In this document: positions 34,607 through 43,396 of the stretch, in pieces | Layout of the letters: every line of letters begins with the position of its first letter | Numbering within the stretch: position 1 is the first letter of the stretch | Source: Candidatus Gemmiger stercorigallinarum | GTDB lineage: Bacteria > Bacillota > Clostridia > Oscillospirales > Ruminococcaceae | Length of the DNA: 56,476 nt | Reading direction: 5' to 3' | Assembly (NCBI GenBank): GCA_019119495.1 | Contig: DWWX01000043.1 | Coordinates: forward strand, 1 to 56,476 | Notes under the pieces: generated by a model | The model's input: only the letters and a program-made list of their open reading frames with translations | Databases searched by the model: none | Told to the model about the DNA's origin: nothing | Made by a program: the position numbers and the translations under genes

Positions 34607-36019
34607 TTAGAACTGCGCGTAGATAAAGCCCTGGTAATTGTTCGCGGTCACCAGCACGATGCTGCAAAACAGCAGCGCCAGCAGCACCGCGGTGCCCAGG
34701 GGGCGGGGCTCGGTTTTCTCCCGCAGCCAGGCCTTGAAGCGGGGCAGCAGCGCCTGCGCCGGCCCGCAGAGGGCGATGGCCGTCACCAGCAGCAGCGCCT
34801 CCCGCACGCCGAAAAAGGCCGCCGCCGTCATGCCGGCCGCACCGGCCTGCCAGGTCAGGACGCCTGCCAGCTCGGCCAATGCCTGGCCAAGCCCCGGCGC
34901 GCCGAACAGCACAAACCCCACCCAGCTGACCGCCGCAAAATACACATGGCTGACCCAGCGGGGCAGTTTGTCCAGCAGTTTGGCCAGGCCCAGGCGCTCG
35001 GCACAGATCCAGACGCCGTGCCAGACGCCAAAGGCCACAAACTGCCAGGCCGCGCCGTGCCAGATGCCGGTGCACAGAAACACCACAAACAGGTTCAGGC
35101 AGGTGCGCGCCGGGCTGCACCGGCTGCCGCCCAGCGGAAAGTAGAGATACCGCCGGAACCAGGCCCCCAGCGTGATGTGCCACCGCCGCCAGAACTCACC
35201 CACCGTGCGGGACAAAAACGGGTAGTCAAAGTTTTCCGGCATGGTCAGGCCGAACATCTCGCCCAGGCCCACCGCCATGTCGCTGTAGCCGGAAAAATCG
35301 TAGTACAGCTGGAAGGCGTAAGCCACCGTCCCCAGCAGCAGCACCGGCGCGGGCACCTGCCCGGCCGAAACCGAAACGACCCGGCTGTGGAACACGCCCA
35401 GCTGGTCGGCCAGCAGGGCTTTTTTGGCAAGCCCCAGCACAAACCGCTTGATGCCGTAGCAGAACCGGTCCAGCGTGACTTTGCGTGCCGGGCTTTTGGG
35501 GTCCAGCGCCGCGGCCTGGTCGCCGTAGCGCATGATCGGCCCCGATGTGACGTGGGCAAAAAAGGCCATGTACAGGAAAAACCGGACGGGATTTTTCTCC
35601 GGCGGGGTCTCCCCTTTTGCCACGTCCACGCAGTAGGAGATGCCCTGGAAGGTGTAAAAGCTCAGCCCCAGCGGCAGCGCGATGGACGCTACCGGCACCG
35701 CGCCGGGCAGCAGCGCGTTGATGTTTTGGGCAGCAAAGCCCGCGTACTTGAAAAAAACCAGCACCGCCAAATCAAGGACCACGGCGGCGGCCAGCAGCGG
35801 CTTTTTGGCCCTGCCCGCCCGCGCCAGCGCCAGCCCCGCCAGCCAGTTGAGGGCGCAAAACGCCAGCAGCAGCGCCGCGGCGCCGTACCCGCCCCAGACG
35901 CAGAACAGCAGGCTGACCGCCGCCAGCGCAGCGTTCCGCACCCGCGGGGGCAGGACAAAATACACCAGCCAGGCCAGCGGCAGAAAAACAAACAAAAACT
36001 GTACGGTGGAAAAATTCAT
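34607..36019 (-). CDS. MBOAT family O-acyltransferase (AlgI/DltB type)
   Basis: A 470-residue membrane protein with about ten helices. SFYTFQGISYCVDV, YYDFSGYSDMAVGLGEMFG, FPLGGSR and GIWHGAAW with the conserved His are hallmarks of the AlgI-like MBOATs, which pass acyl groups across the membrane. It forms a pair with the downstream DHHW protein gene. DltA and DltC genes are absent, so polysaccharide O-acetylation is likelier than D-alanylation. Confidence 0.93.
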   Translation of the reverse strand: MNFSTVQFLFVFLPLAWLVYFVLPPRVRNAALAAVSLLFCVWGGYGAAALLLAFCALNWLAGLALARAGRAKKPLLAAAVVLDLAVLVFFKYAGFAAQNINALLPGAVPVASIALPLGLSFYTFQGISYCVDVAKGETPPEKNPVRFFLYMAFFAHVTSGPIMRYGDQAAALDPKSPARKVTLDRFCYGIKRFVLGLAKKALLADQLGVFHSRVVSVSAGQVPAPVLLLGTVAYAFQLYYDFSGYSDMAVGLGEMFGLTMPENFDYPFLSRTVGEFWRRWHITLGAWFRRYLYFPLGGSRCSPARTCLNLFVVFLCTGIWHGAAWQFVAFGVWHGVWICAERLGLAKLLDKLPRWVSHVYFAAVSWVGFVLFGAPGLGQALAELAGVLTWQAGAAGMTAAAFFGVREALLLVTAIALCGPAQALLPRFKAWLREKTEPRPLGTAVLLALLFCSIVLVTANNYQGFIYAQF

Positions 36020-36031
36020 CCGGGTACCCCT

Positions 36032-36883
36032 TTACTCCACTTCCGCCGTGCCGGTAAAGGCGACTTCGGCCGGGCCGGCCATCCGCACGCGGTCGTCGGC
36101 CAGCACGGTGATCTGCAATGTGCCGCCCAAAAGCTCCACCGCCACCGGGGTCCCGCGCGGGCAGACGCCCCGCAGGACCAGCGCAGCCACCGTGGCGCAG
36201 GCGCCGGTGCCGCAGGCCAGCGTTTCGCCGCTGCCCCGCTCCCAGACGCGCATTTTGACGCGGTCGGGGCTGTAGACATAGACAAACTCGGTGTTGGTGC
36301 GGTCGGGGAAAACGGGGTGATGCTCAAACGCCGGGCCGATGGCCGCCAGCGCATTGCCGGTGGGCACCTCCTCGTCCGGCCACTGGATGACGCAGTGGGG
36401 GTTGCCCATGCTGACGCAGGCGGCGTCCCAGGTCTTGCCGGCGGCCGAGAGCGCCACATGCACCAGCGGGCCTTCGCCCACGTTCACCGCGGGCAGGTCG
36501 GCGGCCATGGCGGAAAACCGCCCCATGTCCGCCTGCCAGAGACCCTCCCCCAGCCGGCGCAGCGTCTTGCGGCCGGCCCGCGTGTCGATCTCCAGCGTGT
36601 CTTTGGGAAGGCCGTGGGTGTACAAAAACTCGGCCACGCAGCGCACGCCGTTGCCGCACATCAGCCCCTCGCTGCCGTCGGCATTGAACATGCGCATGGT
36701 GGCGTCTGCGCCGGGGGTCGCGGGCGGGCAGATGCAGATGATGCCGTCCGCCCCGACGGAAAAGTGCCGGCGGGACAGCTGCACCGACCATTCGGCCACC
36801 CGCTGCGGCAGGCCGGAGGCCCGGCAGTCCAGGTAGATATAGTCGTTGCCGGCGCCGTGCATTTTGGTAAAGGAAAGCTGCAT
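36032..36883 (-). CDS. dapF: diaminopimelate epimerase
   Basis: A 283-residue epimerase converting LL- to meso-diaminopimelate. The two catalytic cysteines are C76 in MCGNGVRC and C224 in ACGTGACA. KMHGAGNDYIYLD starts the protein as usual. It lies 12 bases before the MBOAT gene, so dapF heads a unit with the O-acylation pair; dapL follows the pair. It shares a divergent promoter region with acpP. Confidence 0.97.
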   Translation of the reverse strand: MQLSFTKMHGAGNDYIYLDCRASGLPQRVAEWSVQLSRRHFSVGADGIICICPPATPGADATMRMFNADGSEGLMCGNGVRCVAEFLYTHGLPKDTLEIDTRAGRKTLRRLGEGLWQADMGRFSAMAADLPAVNVGEGPLVHVALSAAGKTWDAACVSMGNPHCVIQWPDEEVPTGNALAAIGPAFEHHPVFPDRTNTEFVYVYSPDRVKMRVWERGSGETLACGTGACATVAALVLRGVCPRGTPVAVELLGGTLQITVLADDRVRMAGPAEVAFTGTAEVE

Positions 36884-36985
36884 ATAGGTTCCCCTCCTGG
36901 TTGGCTTGAGATGGTTTTTGTTTTCGGGCGCGCTGTATGCCGCCTGATCCGGCCTTTGCCGCGGGGCGGCGCGCCCGTTTTTTCT

Positions 36986-37014
36986 ATTATATCGTCCCCG
37001 GCCCGCACATACAA
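36986..37014 (-). promoter_or_regulatory. dapF promoter
   Basis: On the - strand TTGTAT (37014-37009), 17-base spacer, TATAAT (36991-36986). Divergent from the acpP promoter. Confidence 0.8.
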
Positions 37015-37070
37015 GAAAAAGCTGTTTTATCCCCCCGGCAAGGCCCCGCAGAAAAAGCCCCTTCCCCGCC

Positions 37071-37099
37071 TTGACAAGCGCAGGCGGATACGCTATATA
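37071..37099 (+). promoter_or_regulatory. acpP promoter
   Basis: TTGACA (37071-37076), 17-base spacer, TATATA (37094-37099). Confidence 0.85.
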
Positions 37100-37162
37100 T
37101 TTTACTATAAACCATCATGCCGCGCCCGCTGCGGGGCGGACGGACAAAAGGAGAATGCACGA

Positions 37163-37399
37163 ATGGAATCCGAAGTTTTTGACCGTATCCGAGAGTATCT
37201 GGCCGACCAGCTGGACGTCGACCCCGACAAGATCACCCCGGACAGCGACATCGTGGAGGATTTCGGCGCAGACAGCCTGGACGTCGTGGACATGATCACC
37301 ACCCTGTCCGACGAGTTCGGCGTCGACATCCCCGATGAGGAGATCGAAAATTTCCACACCGTGGGCGATGTTGTACAGTACGTCGAGGACCGGATGTGA
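37163..37399 (+). CDS. acpP: acyl carrier protein
   Basis: A 78-residue acidic helical carrier. GADSLDVVDM places the phosphopantetheine Ser at S38. FDRIREYLADQLDVD and IPDEEIENFHTVGDVVQYVED are typical. It carries growing acyl chains for fatty acid synthesis; no other fab genes adjoin it. AAAGGAG precedes the ATG at 37163. Own promoter and terminator. Confidence 0.96.
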   Translation: MESEVFDRIREYLADQLDVDPDKITPDSDIVEDFGADSLDVVDMITTLSDEFGVDIPDEEIENFHTVGDVVQYVEDRM

Positions 37400-37404
37400 C
37401 CCCC

Positions 37405-37446
37405 GATCCCCCTGCGGCCCACACGCAGGGGGATCTCTTTATTTTA
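37405..37446 (+). terminator. terminator of acpP
   Basis: GATCCCCCTGCG (37405-37416) pairs with CGCAGGGGGATC (37424-37435), followed by TCTTTATTTT. Confidence 0.9.
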
Positions 37447-37471
37447 ACGCCGGGAAACAGCGCCCCAAAAA

Positions 37472-37501
37472 TTGCCGCCCGGCGGCATTGTGTGCTATAA
37501 T
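37472..37501 (+). promoter_or_regulatory. proS promoter
   Basis: TTGCCG (37472-37477), 18-base spacer, TATAAT (37496-37501). The leader is only about 70 bases, with no T-box features. Confidence 0.75.
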
Positions 37502-37578
37502 GTGGTATACTGTGATGAAAACAGGCCGAAACGGACGCCGCCGCGCCCGCACGGCCGGGAAAGCGTGAGGAGTTTATC

Positions 37579-39018
37579 ATGGCAAACGACAAGAAAAAGC
37601 TGGTCGAGGCGATCACCGCGCAGGAGGTCGACTTTGCCCAGTGGTACACCGACATCTGCAAAAAGGCCGAGCTGGTGGAGTATTCCAGCGTTAAGGGCTT
37701 TGTGGTACTGCGCCCCTACGGCTACGCCTTGTGGGAGAACATCCAGAAAGACCTGGACGCCCGCTTTAAGGCCACCGGCCACGAGAACGTGGCCCTGCCC
37801 ATGCTGATGCCCGAAAGCCTGCTGAAAAAGGAGGCCGAGCTGGTGGAGGGCTTTGCCCCCGAAGTGGCCTGGGTAACGATGGGCGGCAGCGAGCCGCTGG
37901 AGGAGCGTCTGGCTGTGCGCCCCACCAGCGAGACGCTGTTCAGCGACCATTTTGCCCACGTGCTGCAAAGCTACCGCGACCTGCCCATGCTGTACAACCA
38001 GTGGTGCAGCGTGGTGCGGTGGGAAAAGACCACCCGCCCCTTCCTGCGCACCCGCGAGTTCTGGTGGCAGGAGGGCCACACCATCCACGAGACCGCCGAG
38101 GAGGCCCAGGCCGAGACCGAGCAGCAGCTGAACTGCTACGCCGATTTCTGCGAGCATGACCTGTGCATCCCGGTTTTGAAGGGCCGCAAGACCGACAAGG
38201 AGAAGTTTGCCGGCGCCGAGGCCACCTACACCATCGAGGCGATGATGAAGGACGGCAAGGCGCTGCAGAGCGGCACCAGCCATTATTTTGGCGACAAGTT
38301 CAGCCGCGCCTACGACGTGACCTTTACCGGCCGGGACAACACGCTGCAGTACCCCTTCCAGACCAGCTGGGGCGCGTCCAGCCGGCTGATCGGCGCCATC
38401 ATCATGACCCACGGCGACGACGACGGCCTGATCCTGCCGCCGGCCATTGCACCCATCCAGGTGGTCATCGTGCCCATCGCCGCCCACAAGCCCGGCGTGC
38501 TGGAAAAGGCGAAGGAGCTGGCCGAAAGCCTGAAGTCCGTCGCCCGCGTCAAGCTGGACGACAGCGACAAGGCCCCCGGCTGGAAGTTCAGCCAGTGGGA
38601 GATGAAGGGCGTGCCGCTGCGCATCGAGGTCGGCCCCCGCGACCTGGAGCAGGGCCAGTGCGTGCTGGTCCGCCGCGACAACCGCGAAAAGCAGTTCGTC
38701 AAGCTGGAGGACCTGCCCACCGCCATCCCCGCCGCGCTGGACGCCCTGGCCAGGGCGCTGTACGACCGCGCGCTGGCCAACCGCGAGGCCCGCACCGCCG
38801 CGGCCGCCACCATGGACGAGGTGCTGGCCCTGACCCAAAAGCAGACAGGCTTTGTCAAGACCATGTGGTGCGGCGAGCTGGCCTGCGAGGAGGCCATGAA
38901 GGAGAAGGCCGGCCTTTCCAGCCGGTGCATGCCCTTTGAGCAGGAGCATATCTCCGACGTCTGCCCCGTCTGCGGCAAGCCCGCCAAGACGATGGTCGTC
39001 TGGGGCGTGGCCTACTGA
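37579..39018 (+). CDS. proS: prolyl-tRNA synthetase, type 3
   Basis: A 479-residue class II synthetase that charges tRNA-Pro. It is the short archaeal/eukaryal-type form: no editing insertion, motif 2 in [21 protein letters not shown], motif 3 in [20 protein letters not shown], anticodon domain [11 protein letters not shown], and a C-terminal zinc-type Cys set (C-G-E-L-A-C, C-P-V-C) ending in the hydrophobic-Tyr tail AY. GTGAGGAG precedes the ATG. Monocistronic. Confidence 0.97.
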   Translation: MANDKKKLVEAITAQEVDFAQWYTDICKKAELVEYSSVKGFVVLRPYGYALWENIQKDLDARFKATGHENVALPMLMPESLLKKEAELVEGFAPEVAWVTMGGSEPLEERLAVRPTSETLFSDHFAHVLQSYRDLPMLYNQWCSVVRWEKTTRPFLRTREFWWQEGHTIHETAEEAQAETEQQLNCYADFCEHDLCIPVLKGRKTDKEKFAGAEATYTIEAMMKDGKALQSGTSHYFGDKFSRAYDVTFTGRDNTLQYPFQTSWGASSRLIGAIIMTHGDDDGLILPPAIAPIQVVIVPIAAHKPGVLEKAKELAESLKSVARVKLDDSDKAPGWKFSQWEMKGVPLRIEVGPRDLEQGQCVLVRRDNREKQFVKLEDLPTAIPAALDALARALYDRALANREARTAAAATMDEVLALTQKQTGFVKTMWCGELACEEAMKEKAGLSSRCMPFEQEHISDVCPVCGKPAKTMVVWGVAY

Positions 39019-39037
39019 CCCGAAAACAGGGATCACA

Positions 39038-39104
39038 AAAAACGGCTCCCCCGGCGGAGGTCCCGGCGCCTTCGCCGGCGGACCCCCGCCGGGGGAGCTT
39101 TTTT
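39038..39104 (+). terminator. terminator of proS
   Basis: GCTCCCCCGGCGG (39044-39056) and CCGCCGGGGGAGC (39086-39098) with an inner CCGGCG/CGCCGG stem, then TTTTTT. Confidence 0.93.
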
Positions 39105-39117
39105 CGAGGGAATGGCA

Positions 39118-40197
39118 ATGATCGTGCTGGTATCGCTTGTGCTGTTTGTGCTGGGCATGGTGCTGGCTGCCGTGGGCAGCCGGCTGGCCGGGCGCTGCGC
39201 CACCTGGTGCTTTGCGCTGTGCGGCTTCCCCTTGTGGGTGGTCAGCGGCACGGTGGCCAGCCTGTGCATCGCGCTGCCCCAGCTGATGCTGGCGTTTTTG
39301 GCGTCGGGGCTGTCCATCACCTCGCTGGCGGTGGGCGCGGCGCTGGCCGGCGCCGCGGCGGACATCGGGCTGGTGCTGGCTGTCTGCCTGCTGCGGCGGC
39401 AGGTCGATGTGCTGCGGGGCGAGTTTATCCGCAAATGCCTGCTGCTGTTGGCCGCCTGCCTGGTGCTTTTGCTGTTTGTGCGCGACGGCCTGCTCAGCTA
39501 CACCGGCGTCGGCCTTTTGATGGCGCTGTTTGTGCTGTTTGTGCTGGAAAACATCGTCTACCAGCGCCGCTTTATTTACGGCGAGGGGCTGGAGCGCGAT
39601 ACGCTGCTCTCGGCACGGGCCGGCAGCGCCCCGGCCGGCGGCCTGCGCGGCGCCGACGACGGCACGGTGCGTTTCCCGGCCATGAGCATCGTCAACTCGC
39701 TGCGCAACCTGGGCGGCGTGCTGCTGGGCGGCGCGCTGCTGGTGGCCGGGGCCTACGCGCTGGTCATCGCCTCGGTGACCTTTGCCAACCTGACCGGCAC
39801 CATCCAGGCGCTGTGGGCGGCCACCTTTCTCTCGCTGGGGTTCTCGCTGCCGCTGCTGGCCGAGGCGTTCCAGCACCCGCTGGGCTCGGTGTGGAAACGC
39901 TTTGCCGAGCGATGCCGCATCTACCCGCCCGCCGCTTTCCCCATGCACATCCTCAACGCAGCCATCCTCAACATCACGCTGGTGCTGCCCATCGCCAGCC
40001 TGATGTACCGCAAGCGCCTGCCGGTGGGCGAGCAGTTCCGCAGCTACGAGCTGCCCGCCTGCGTGCTGATGGCGCTGGTGCTGCTTGTGCCGGCGGCCTG
40101 CAAACGGCGGCTGTACCGCTGGCAGGGCGCCGCCTGCCTGGGCATCTACCTAATCTACCTGGCCGCCGTGCTGCTGGCCCCCCGCGCCGGCGCCTGA
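39118..40197 (+). CDS. CaCA-like (cation exchanger fold) membrane protein, degenerate
   Basis: A 359-residue membrane protein of about ten helices in two halves. Segments CIALPQLMLAFLASG (first half) and FLSLGFSLPLLAEAF plus HILNAAILNITLVLPI (second half) look like the alpha repeats of sodium/calcium exchangers, where G-T-S-L-P-E and G-S-N-I-F-N are usual. The key Glu after Pro is replaced by Gln or Leu, so ion binding would differ or be lost. GAGGG is spaced seven bases from the ATG at 39118; the ATG at 39112 is too close. Function unknown. Confidence 0.65.
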   Translation: MIVLVSLVLFVLGMVLAAVGSRLAGRCATWCFALCGFPLWVVSGTVASLCIALPQLMLAFLASGLSITSLAVGAALAGAAADIGLVLAVCLLRRQVDVLRGEFIRKCLLLLAACLVLLLFVRDGLLSYTGVGLLMALFVLFVLENIVYQRRFIYGEGLERDTLLSARAGSAPAGGLRGADDGTVRFPAMSIVNSLRNLGGVLLGGALLVAGAYALVIASVTFANLTGTIQALWAATFLSLGFSLPLLAEAFQHPLGSVWKRFAERCRIYPPAAFPMHILNAAILNITLVLPIASLMYRKRLPVGEQFRSYELPACVLMALVLLVPAACKRRLYRWQGAACLGIYLIYLAAVLLAPRAGA

Positions 40198-40225
40198 CCG
40201 CCGCAAAAATCCCGCCAATCAAACG

Positions 40226-40283
40226 CGCCCGCCCTGCGGCCCGGAACCCATCCGGCGCCGCAGGGCGGGCGTTGTTGTGTTGT
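40226..40283 (+). terminator. terminator of the exchanger-like gene
   Basis: CGCCCGCCCTGCGGC (40226-40240) and GCCGCAGGGCGGGCG (40257-40271), 15-bp perfect stem, then TTGTTGTGTTGTTT. Confidence 0.85.
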
Positions 40284-40329
40284 TTGCCGGACCGGGCCGC
40301 AGGCATACCGGTCAGCCCCGGCGGGACGG

Positions 40330-40443
40330 TCAGCCCGCCTCCACCGTAATGCTGTCGATCTGCACAGGCGTATCGTCCAGCGTATGCACCTGGATGCACC
40401 AGCCGATGACAATTTGCTTTCTGTTGCCGGGAATAAAGTTCAT
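40330..40443 (-). CDS. small ORF coupled to the aldose epimerase gene (37 residues)
   Basis: ATG at 40443 overlaps the stop of the epimerase gene as ATGA (40440-40443), and the frame runs 37 codons to TGA. The product (starting MNFIPGNRKQIVIGW, ending DSITVEAG) looks like a piece of a beta-strand domain. It may be a real small protein made by coupled translation, or the remnant of a larger gene. I know no homologue. Confidence 0.4.
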   Translation of the reverse strand: MNFIPGNRKQIVIGWCIQVHTLDDTPVQIDSITVEAG

Positions 40444-41324
40444 CGGTCAAAGGTGGTGGACATGGTGGTGGACCAGCTTTCGCCCTGTTTCAGGCTGACG
40501 GCGCAGGGGCGGTTCTCCCACTCCAGCGGGCCGTTTTCCTCACCGGGCAGGCTGTGCCACGGCTCGATGCAGACAAAGCGGGCGGGCCAGTCCGGCTGCG
40601 ACCAGATCAGCACATAGGGGTAACCCTCGATGTCGCAGCTGACGCGGCGGCCGGTGTCCTTTTCCACAATGGCCAGCGACTTGCTGCGCAGGTTGACCAT
40701 GCAGTGGCTGTCGTTGGCAAACAGCTCCTTCGTCAGCGGGATGCGCCGGGTGTTGCGGGCCAGGTAATAGTAATGGGTGCCGTTGAGCAGGCCGTTGGGC
40801 CGCGCGCTGATGCACAGCGGGCTTTCCAGCTCGTCAAAGCGGAACTCGTAATCCTCGGCGGTGTGCCTGTCGTCAAAGGGGATGGCAAAGCCGGGATGGA
40901 AGCCGATGCCAAACCGCAGCTGCGGTTCCACCGGGTTTTCCACCGTCAGGGTATGGTGAACGGTGGTATCCTCCAGCCGGTAGGTGGAGCGCAACACAAA
41001 GGCGTAGGGCCACAGCTTCAGCGTCTGGTCGTTGGCGTGCAGTTCCAGCACCAGCGTGTCGTCGGTGCAGCTGACCAGGGTGTGCTCCACATCGCGGGCA
41101 AAGCCGTGCTGGCCGCCGGCGTACTCCATGCCTTTGGCGATCATTTTGCCGCCGGTCAGCTTGCCGGTGTAGGGGAACAAAATGGGTGCATGGCGGGGCC
41201 ATACCTTGGGGTCGGCGCTCCAGATCATCTCGGCGCCGGTGTGCTTGTTGACAACGCTGACCATCTCAGCGCCCAGGCTCTCCACCGTCAGGCGGATCTT
41301 GTCGTTCTCAATGGTATACTGCAT
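40440..41324 (-). CDS. aldose 1-epimerase family protein
   Basis: A 294-residue galactose mutarotase-like protein. RHAPILFPYTGKL, GFARDVEHTLV (with the conserved G-F-x-R), FGIGFHPGFAIPF with the catalytic His, and WPARFVCIEPWHSLPG near the end fit the hexose-6-phosphate or broad aldose epimerase group (LacX-like). GGAAGGAAG precedes the ATG at 41324. It acts on alpha/beta anomers of hexoses in the cytoplasm; precise sugar unknown. Confidence 0.9.
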   Translation of the reverse strand: MQYTIENDKIRLTVESLGAEMVSVVNKHTGAEMIWSADPKVWPRHAPILFPYTGKLTGGKMIAKGMEYAGGQHGFARDVEHTLVSCTDDTLVLELHANDQTLKLWPYAFVLRSTYRLEDTTVHHTLTVENPVEPQLRFGIGFHPGFAIPFDDRHTAEDYEFRFDELESPLCISARPNGLLNGTHYYYLARNTRRIPLTKELFANDSHCMVNLRSKSLAIVEKDTGRRVSCDIEGYPYVLIWSQPDWPARFVCIEPWHSLPGEENGPLEWENRPCAVSLKQGESWSTTMSTTFDR

Positions 41325-41430
41325 GGTGGCTTCCTTCCCGCCGGGGCAGGCCCGGCTCTGTTTTGTTCCGGCTGCCTTCGCCGGCACAGCCCCGGACGGC
41401 GCCCGGCGGCTGCGTATTGTGATTAAAATA

Positions 41431-41458
41431 AGTATACCGCAAAGCGGCCGAAATGCAA
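41431..41458 (-). promoter_or_regulatory. aldose epimerase promoter
   Basis: On the - strand TTGCAT (41458-41453), 16-base spacer, TATACT (41436-41431). Confidence 0.7.
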
Positions 41459-41459
41459 A

Positions 41460-41900
41460 GCCCCGTCAGGCACAAAAAGTGCCGCCCGGCCCGCGGAAGC
41501 GGAGCACCAAGCAGCAAAATCGCAAAAGCAGGCCGAAGGCAACGCGCCGGAACGCCGGCGCCCTTTTTGGACGCCAAGCGGCGGCAACGCAGCCAGCAGC
41601 CTGTTTTTGCCAGATTTTGCGGCAAAGTTTCCTTGTGCGCACTCCGCAAAAGGCGCGCCTTTTCCCCCGCCGCCTTTGCGGCAAGGCTTTTGGCAGTCTC
41701 TTGCCCCGCTGCAGCCCGACGGCCGCCTTTTGCCCGCCGCGCCGCTTTGGGGCGGCGGATTTTCCGTTATTTCGATATTTTTGTCCGCGCTGTAAAGGCA
41801 GATCGCCGCCTTGATTTCCTGTTTCAGGCCATTCGACCGAATCTTTGGCAAAAAGCACAAAAATTGGCATAAAACTTTCACAAATACCAGTTGTACCAAA
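41460..41900. other. non-coding stretch without recognised feature
   Basis: About 440 bases between two outward-facing promoters. Several frames are open but none has a ribosome site, coding character or recognisable product. It contains an AAAAGGCGCGCCTTTT palindrome near 41647-41662 and repeated GCAAAA/TTTTGC and GGCGGC words. It may be decayed or regulatory DNA. Confidence 0.5.
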
Positions 41901-41902
41901 TA

Positions 41903-41931
41903 TTGACATTTTTGTAAGTTAATCGTATACT
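41903..41931 (+). promoter_or_regulatory. promoter of the AbrB-like gene
   Basis: TTGACA (41903-41908), 17-base spacer, TATACT (41926-41931), in an AT-rich stretch. The leader is about 135 bases. Confidence 0.88.
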
Positions 41932-42074
41932 ATCCACAAGAAGTTGCGCTGTTCGCGTCGAATCGGGCCCCGCTGACCCCCACCGTACCGTCCGCCTGCT
42001 TTGGTCGGGCAGCCGCTTCTTCGCACTGCCGGCGCACAGCGCCACGTCTAACATTGGGAAAGGAAGTATCTGCT

Positions 42075-42326
42075 ATGAAATCCACCGGAATCATCCGTAC
42101 CGCCGACAACCTGGGACGCATCGTCCTGCCCAAGGAGCTGCGCAAGAGCTTTGCCATTACCAGCGAGACCCCGCTGGAGATCTTTACCGATGACGACGCC
42201 ATCGTCCTGCGCAAGTACCGTCCCGCCGGCAGCTGCGATTTCTGCGGCGAAGTCACCGCCGACACGGTGGAGTATCGGGGCATGCATATCTGCGCCGCCT
42301 GCCGCCGGGCCATCAGCCAGCTGTGA
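42075..42326 (+). CDS. AbrB/SpoVT-type transition-state regulator with C-terminal zinc ribbon
   Basis: An 83-residue protein. Residues 1-48 are the swapped-hairpin DNA-binding domain (STGIIRTADNLGRIVLPKELRKSF). C54/C57 (CDFC) and C73/C76 (CAAC) form a small zinc ribbon in place of the usual C-terminal domain. AAAGGAAG precedes the ATG at 42075. Own promoter and terminator. AbrB proteins act as global regulators of growth-phase genes; the targets are unknown. Confidence 0.92.
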   Translation: MKSTGIIRTADNLGRIVLPKELRKSFAITSETPLEIFTDDDAIVLRKYRPAGSCDFCGEVTADTVEYRGMHICAACRRAISQL

Positions 42327-42329
42327 CAC

Positions 42330-42371
42330 AAAACGGCAGCACCCTTTCGGTGGGAAGGGTGCTGCCGTTTT
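42330..42371. terminator. terminator of the AbrB-like gene, probably bidirectional
   Basis: AAAACGGCAGCACCCTT (42330-42346) and its perfect complement (42355-42371) around TCGGTGGG, with T4 on each strand. Confidence 0.88.
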
Positions 42372-42422
42372 GCTGCGGTCCGTCGCTGCCGCGCCGGGCC
42401 TGCGCTTTTTGCGCCCGGTGCC

Positions 42423-42451
42423 TTGCACTGCCGGCGCCGGGGTGTTACACT
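42423..42451 (+). promoter_or_regulatory. possible antisense promoter at the 3-prime end of the XRE gene
   Basis: TTGCAC (42423-42428), 17-base spacer, TACACT (42446-42451), pointing into the XRE gene on its opposite strand. No + strand gene follows within 1 kb. Confidence 0.45.
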
Positions 42452-42472
42452 ACTGAACAGAGGGGGCTGCGG

Positions 42473-43162
42473 TCACCTCTGCAGTTCCCGCACCGTCTCC
42501 TCGCTGTTTTTGATCAGGTTCATCAGGCTGGTGGCGTGGCGGGGATAATCGGCGGTCAGGCCGGCGGTGGTCATGTCCAGCGCCGCCACCGCGCGGGGCA
42601 CCTCGGCGCCGCTCTCGCCGGCCAGGGCCGCCTGCAGGTCGGCTTCGGCCACATGCATGGCGGCGTCGGTATCGCTTTGCCAGCGGGCCCGGCTGATGCG
42701 GAACATGCTGGCCACATTTTTGGGCGACGCCTGGTACAGCTGCCGGAACACCCGGTAAACTGCCAGCATCAGATAGTTGCTGACTGCGGCGACAAGCCCT
42801 TTGTCTTTGCAGGCCGCCAGCCGGTCAAACAGGATATCCAGCGAGTTTTCGATCAGCTTTTTGTACATGACCGGCAGCACGCTGCCCCGGTATACGCTGT
42901 CGCCGTGGGCTGCGGTATCGGGCAGCTGGTCCACCGTGATGGTCTGGCCGCTGCGCTCGGCACTGCGGCCCAGCAGATAGTCGCAGGAGACGCCGTAGTA
43001 GTTGGCCACCTGCACCACGAACTCCAGGCCGCACTCCCGGATGCCCTTTTCGTAATGGGAAAGCTGCGCCTGAGAGATGCCCAGGTCCTGGGCCGCCTGT
43101 TTTTGGGTCAGGCCCCGCTCCTTACGCAGCAGCGTGATAATGCGATTGAACTCCACCGCCAT
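42473..43162 (-). CDS. XRE family helix-turn-helix regulator
   Basis: A 229-residue protein with an N-terminal HTH (FNRIITLLRKERGLTQKQAAQDLGISQAQLSHYEKG, residues about 4-40) and a C-terminal helical region of about 160 residues without a recognised fold, perhaps for ligand binding or multimerisation. Start chosen at 43162, with AAGGA upstream. It is divergent from the histidine phosphatase gene and could control it through the shared 330-base region. Confidence 0.88.
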   Translation of the reverse strand: MAVEFNRIITLLRKERGLTQKQAAQDLGISQAQLSHYEKGIRECGLEFVVQVANYYGVSCDYLLGRSAERSGQTITVDQLPDTAAHGDSVYRGSVLPVMYKKLIENSLDILFDRLAACKDKGLVAAVSNYLMLAVYRVFRQLYQASPKNVASMFRISRARWQSDTDAAMHVAEADLQAALAGESGAEVPRAVAALDMTTAGLTADYPRHATSLMNLIKNSEETVRELQR

Positions 43163-43225
43163 GATTCCTTGCCGTCCTTGCCGGACCGCGCGCAAGCGGC
43201 CCCGTTTTCGTTCTACGTGCTGTAC

Positions 43226-43254
43226 ATTATATCTTTGCAAAAACATTTTGTAAA
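43226..43254 (-). promoter_or_regulatory. XRE gene promoter
   Basis: On the - strand TTTACA (43254-43249), 17-base spacer, TATAAT (43231-43226). Confidence 0.8.
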
Positions 43255-43396
43255 TACAAAATCCGCCAAGTTTTGACCGCACTTTTTGACGTTTTTGCCA
43301 TGCTTTTTGGCCAAAAACAAGATATGGGCACCGCCGCGCGGCTCCGTGTGCAAATATTGTACCCGGAAATTTTTGCCAGATTCGCCGCGCCCAAAA

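Noticed and set aside
31277-37399. Open frame of about 2000 codons opposite the dap/MBOAT genes
   Set aside because: Only its last 78 codons (acpP) are real; the rest is antisense to recognisable genes and has no ribosome site.
37515-37568. Arg-rich 17-codon ORF in the proS leader
   Set aside because: No ribosome site upstream, no terminator in the leader, and no proline codons, so not an attenuator.
41423-41899. Open frames on both strands in the gap before the AbrB-like gene
   Set aside because: No ribosome site, odd composition and overlapping alternatives; treated as non-coding.
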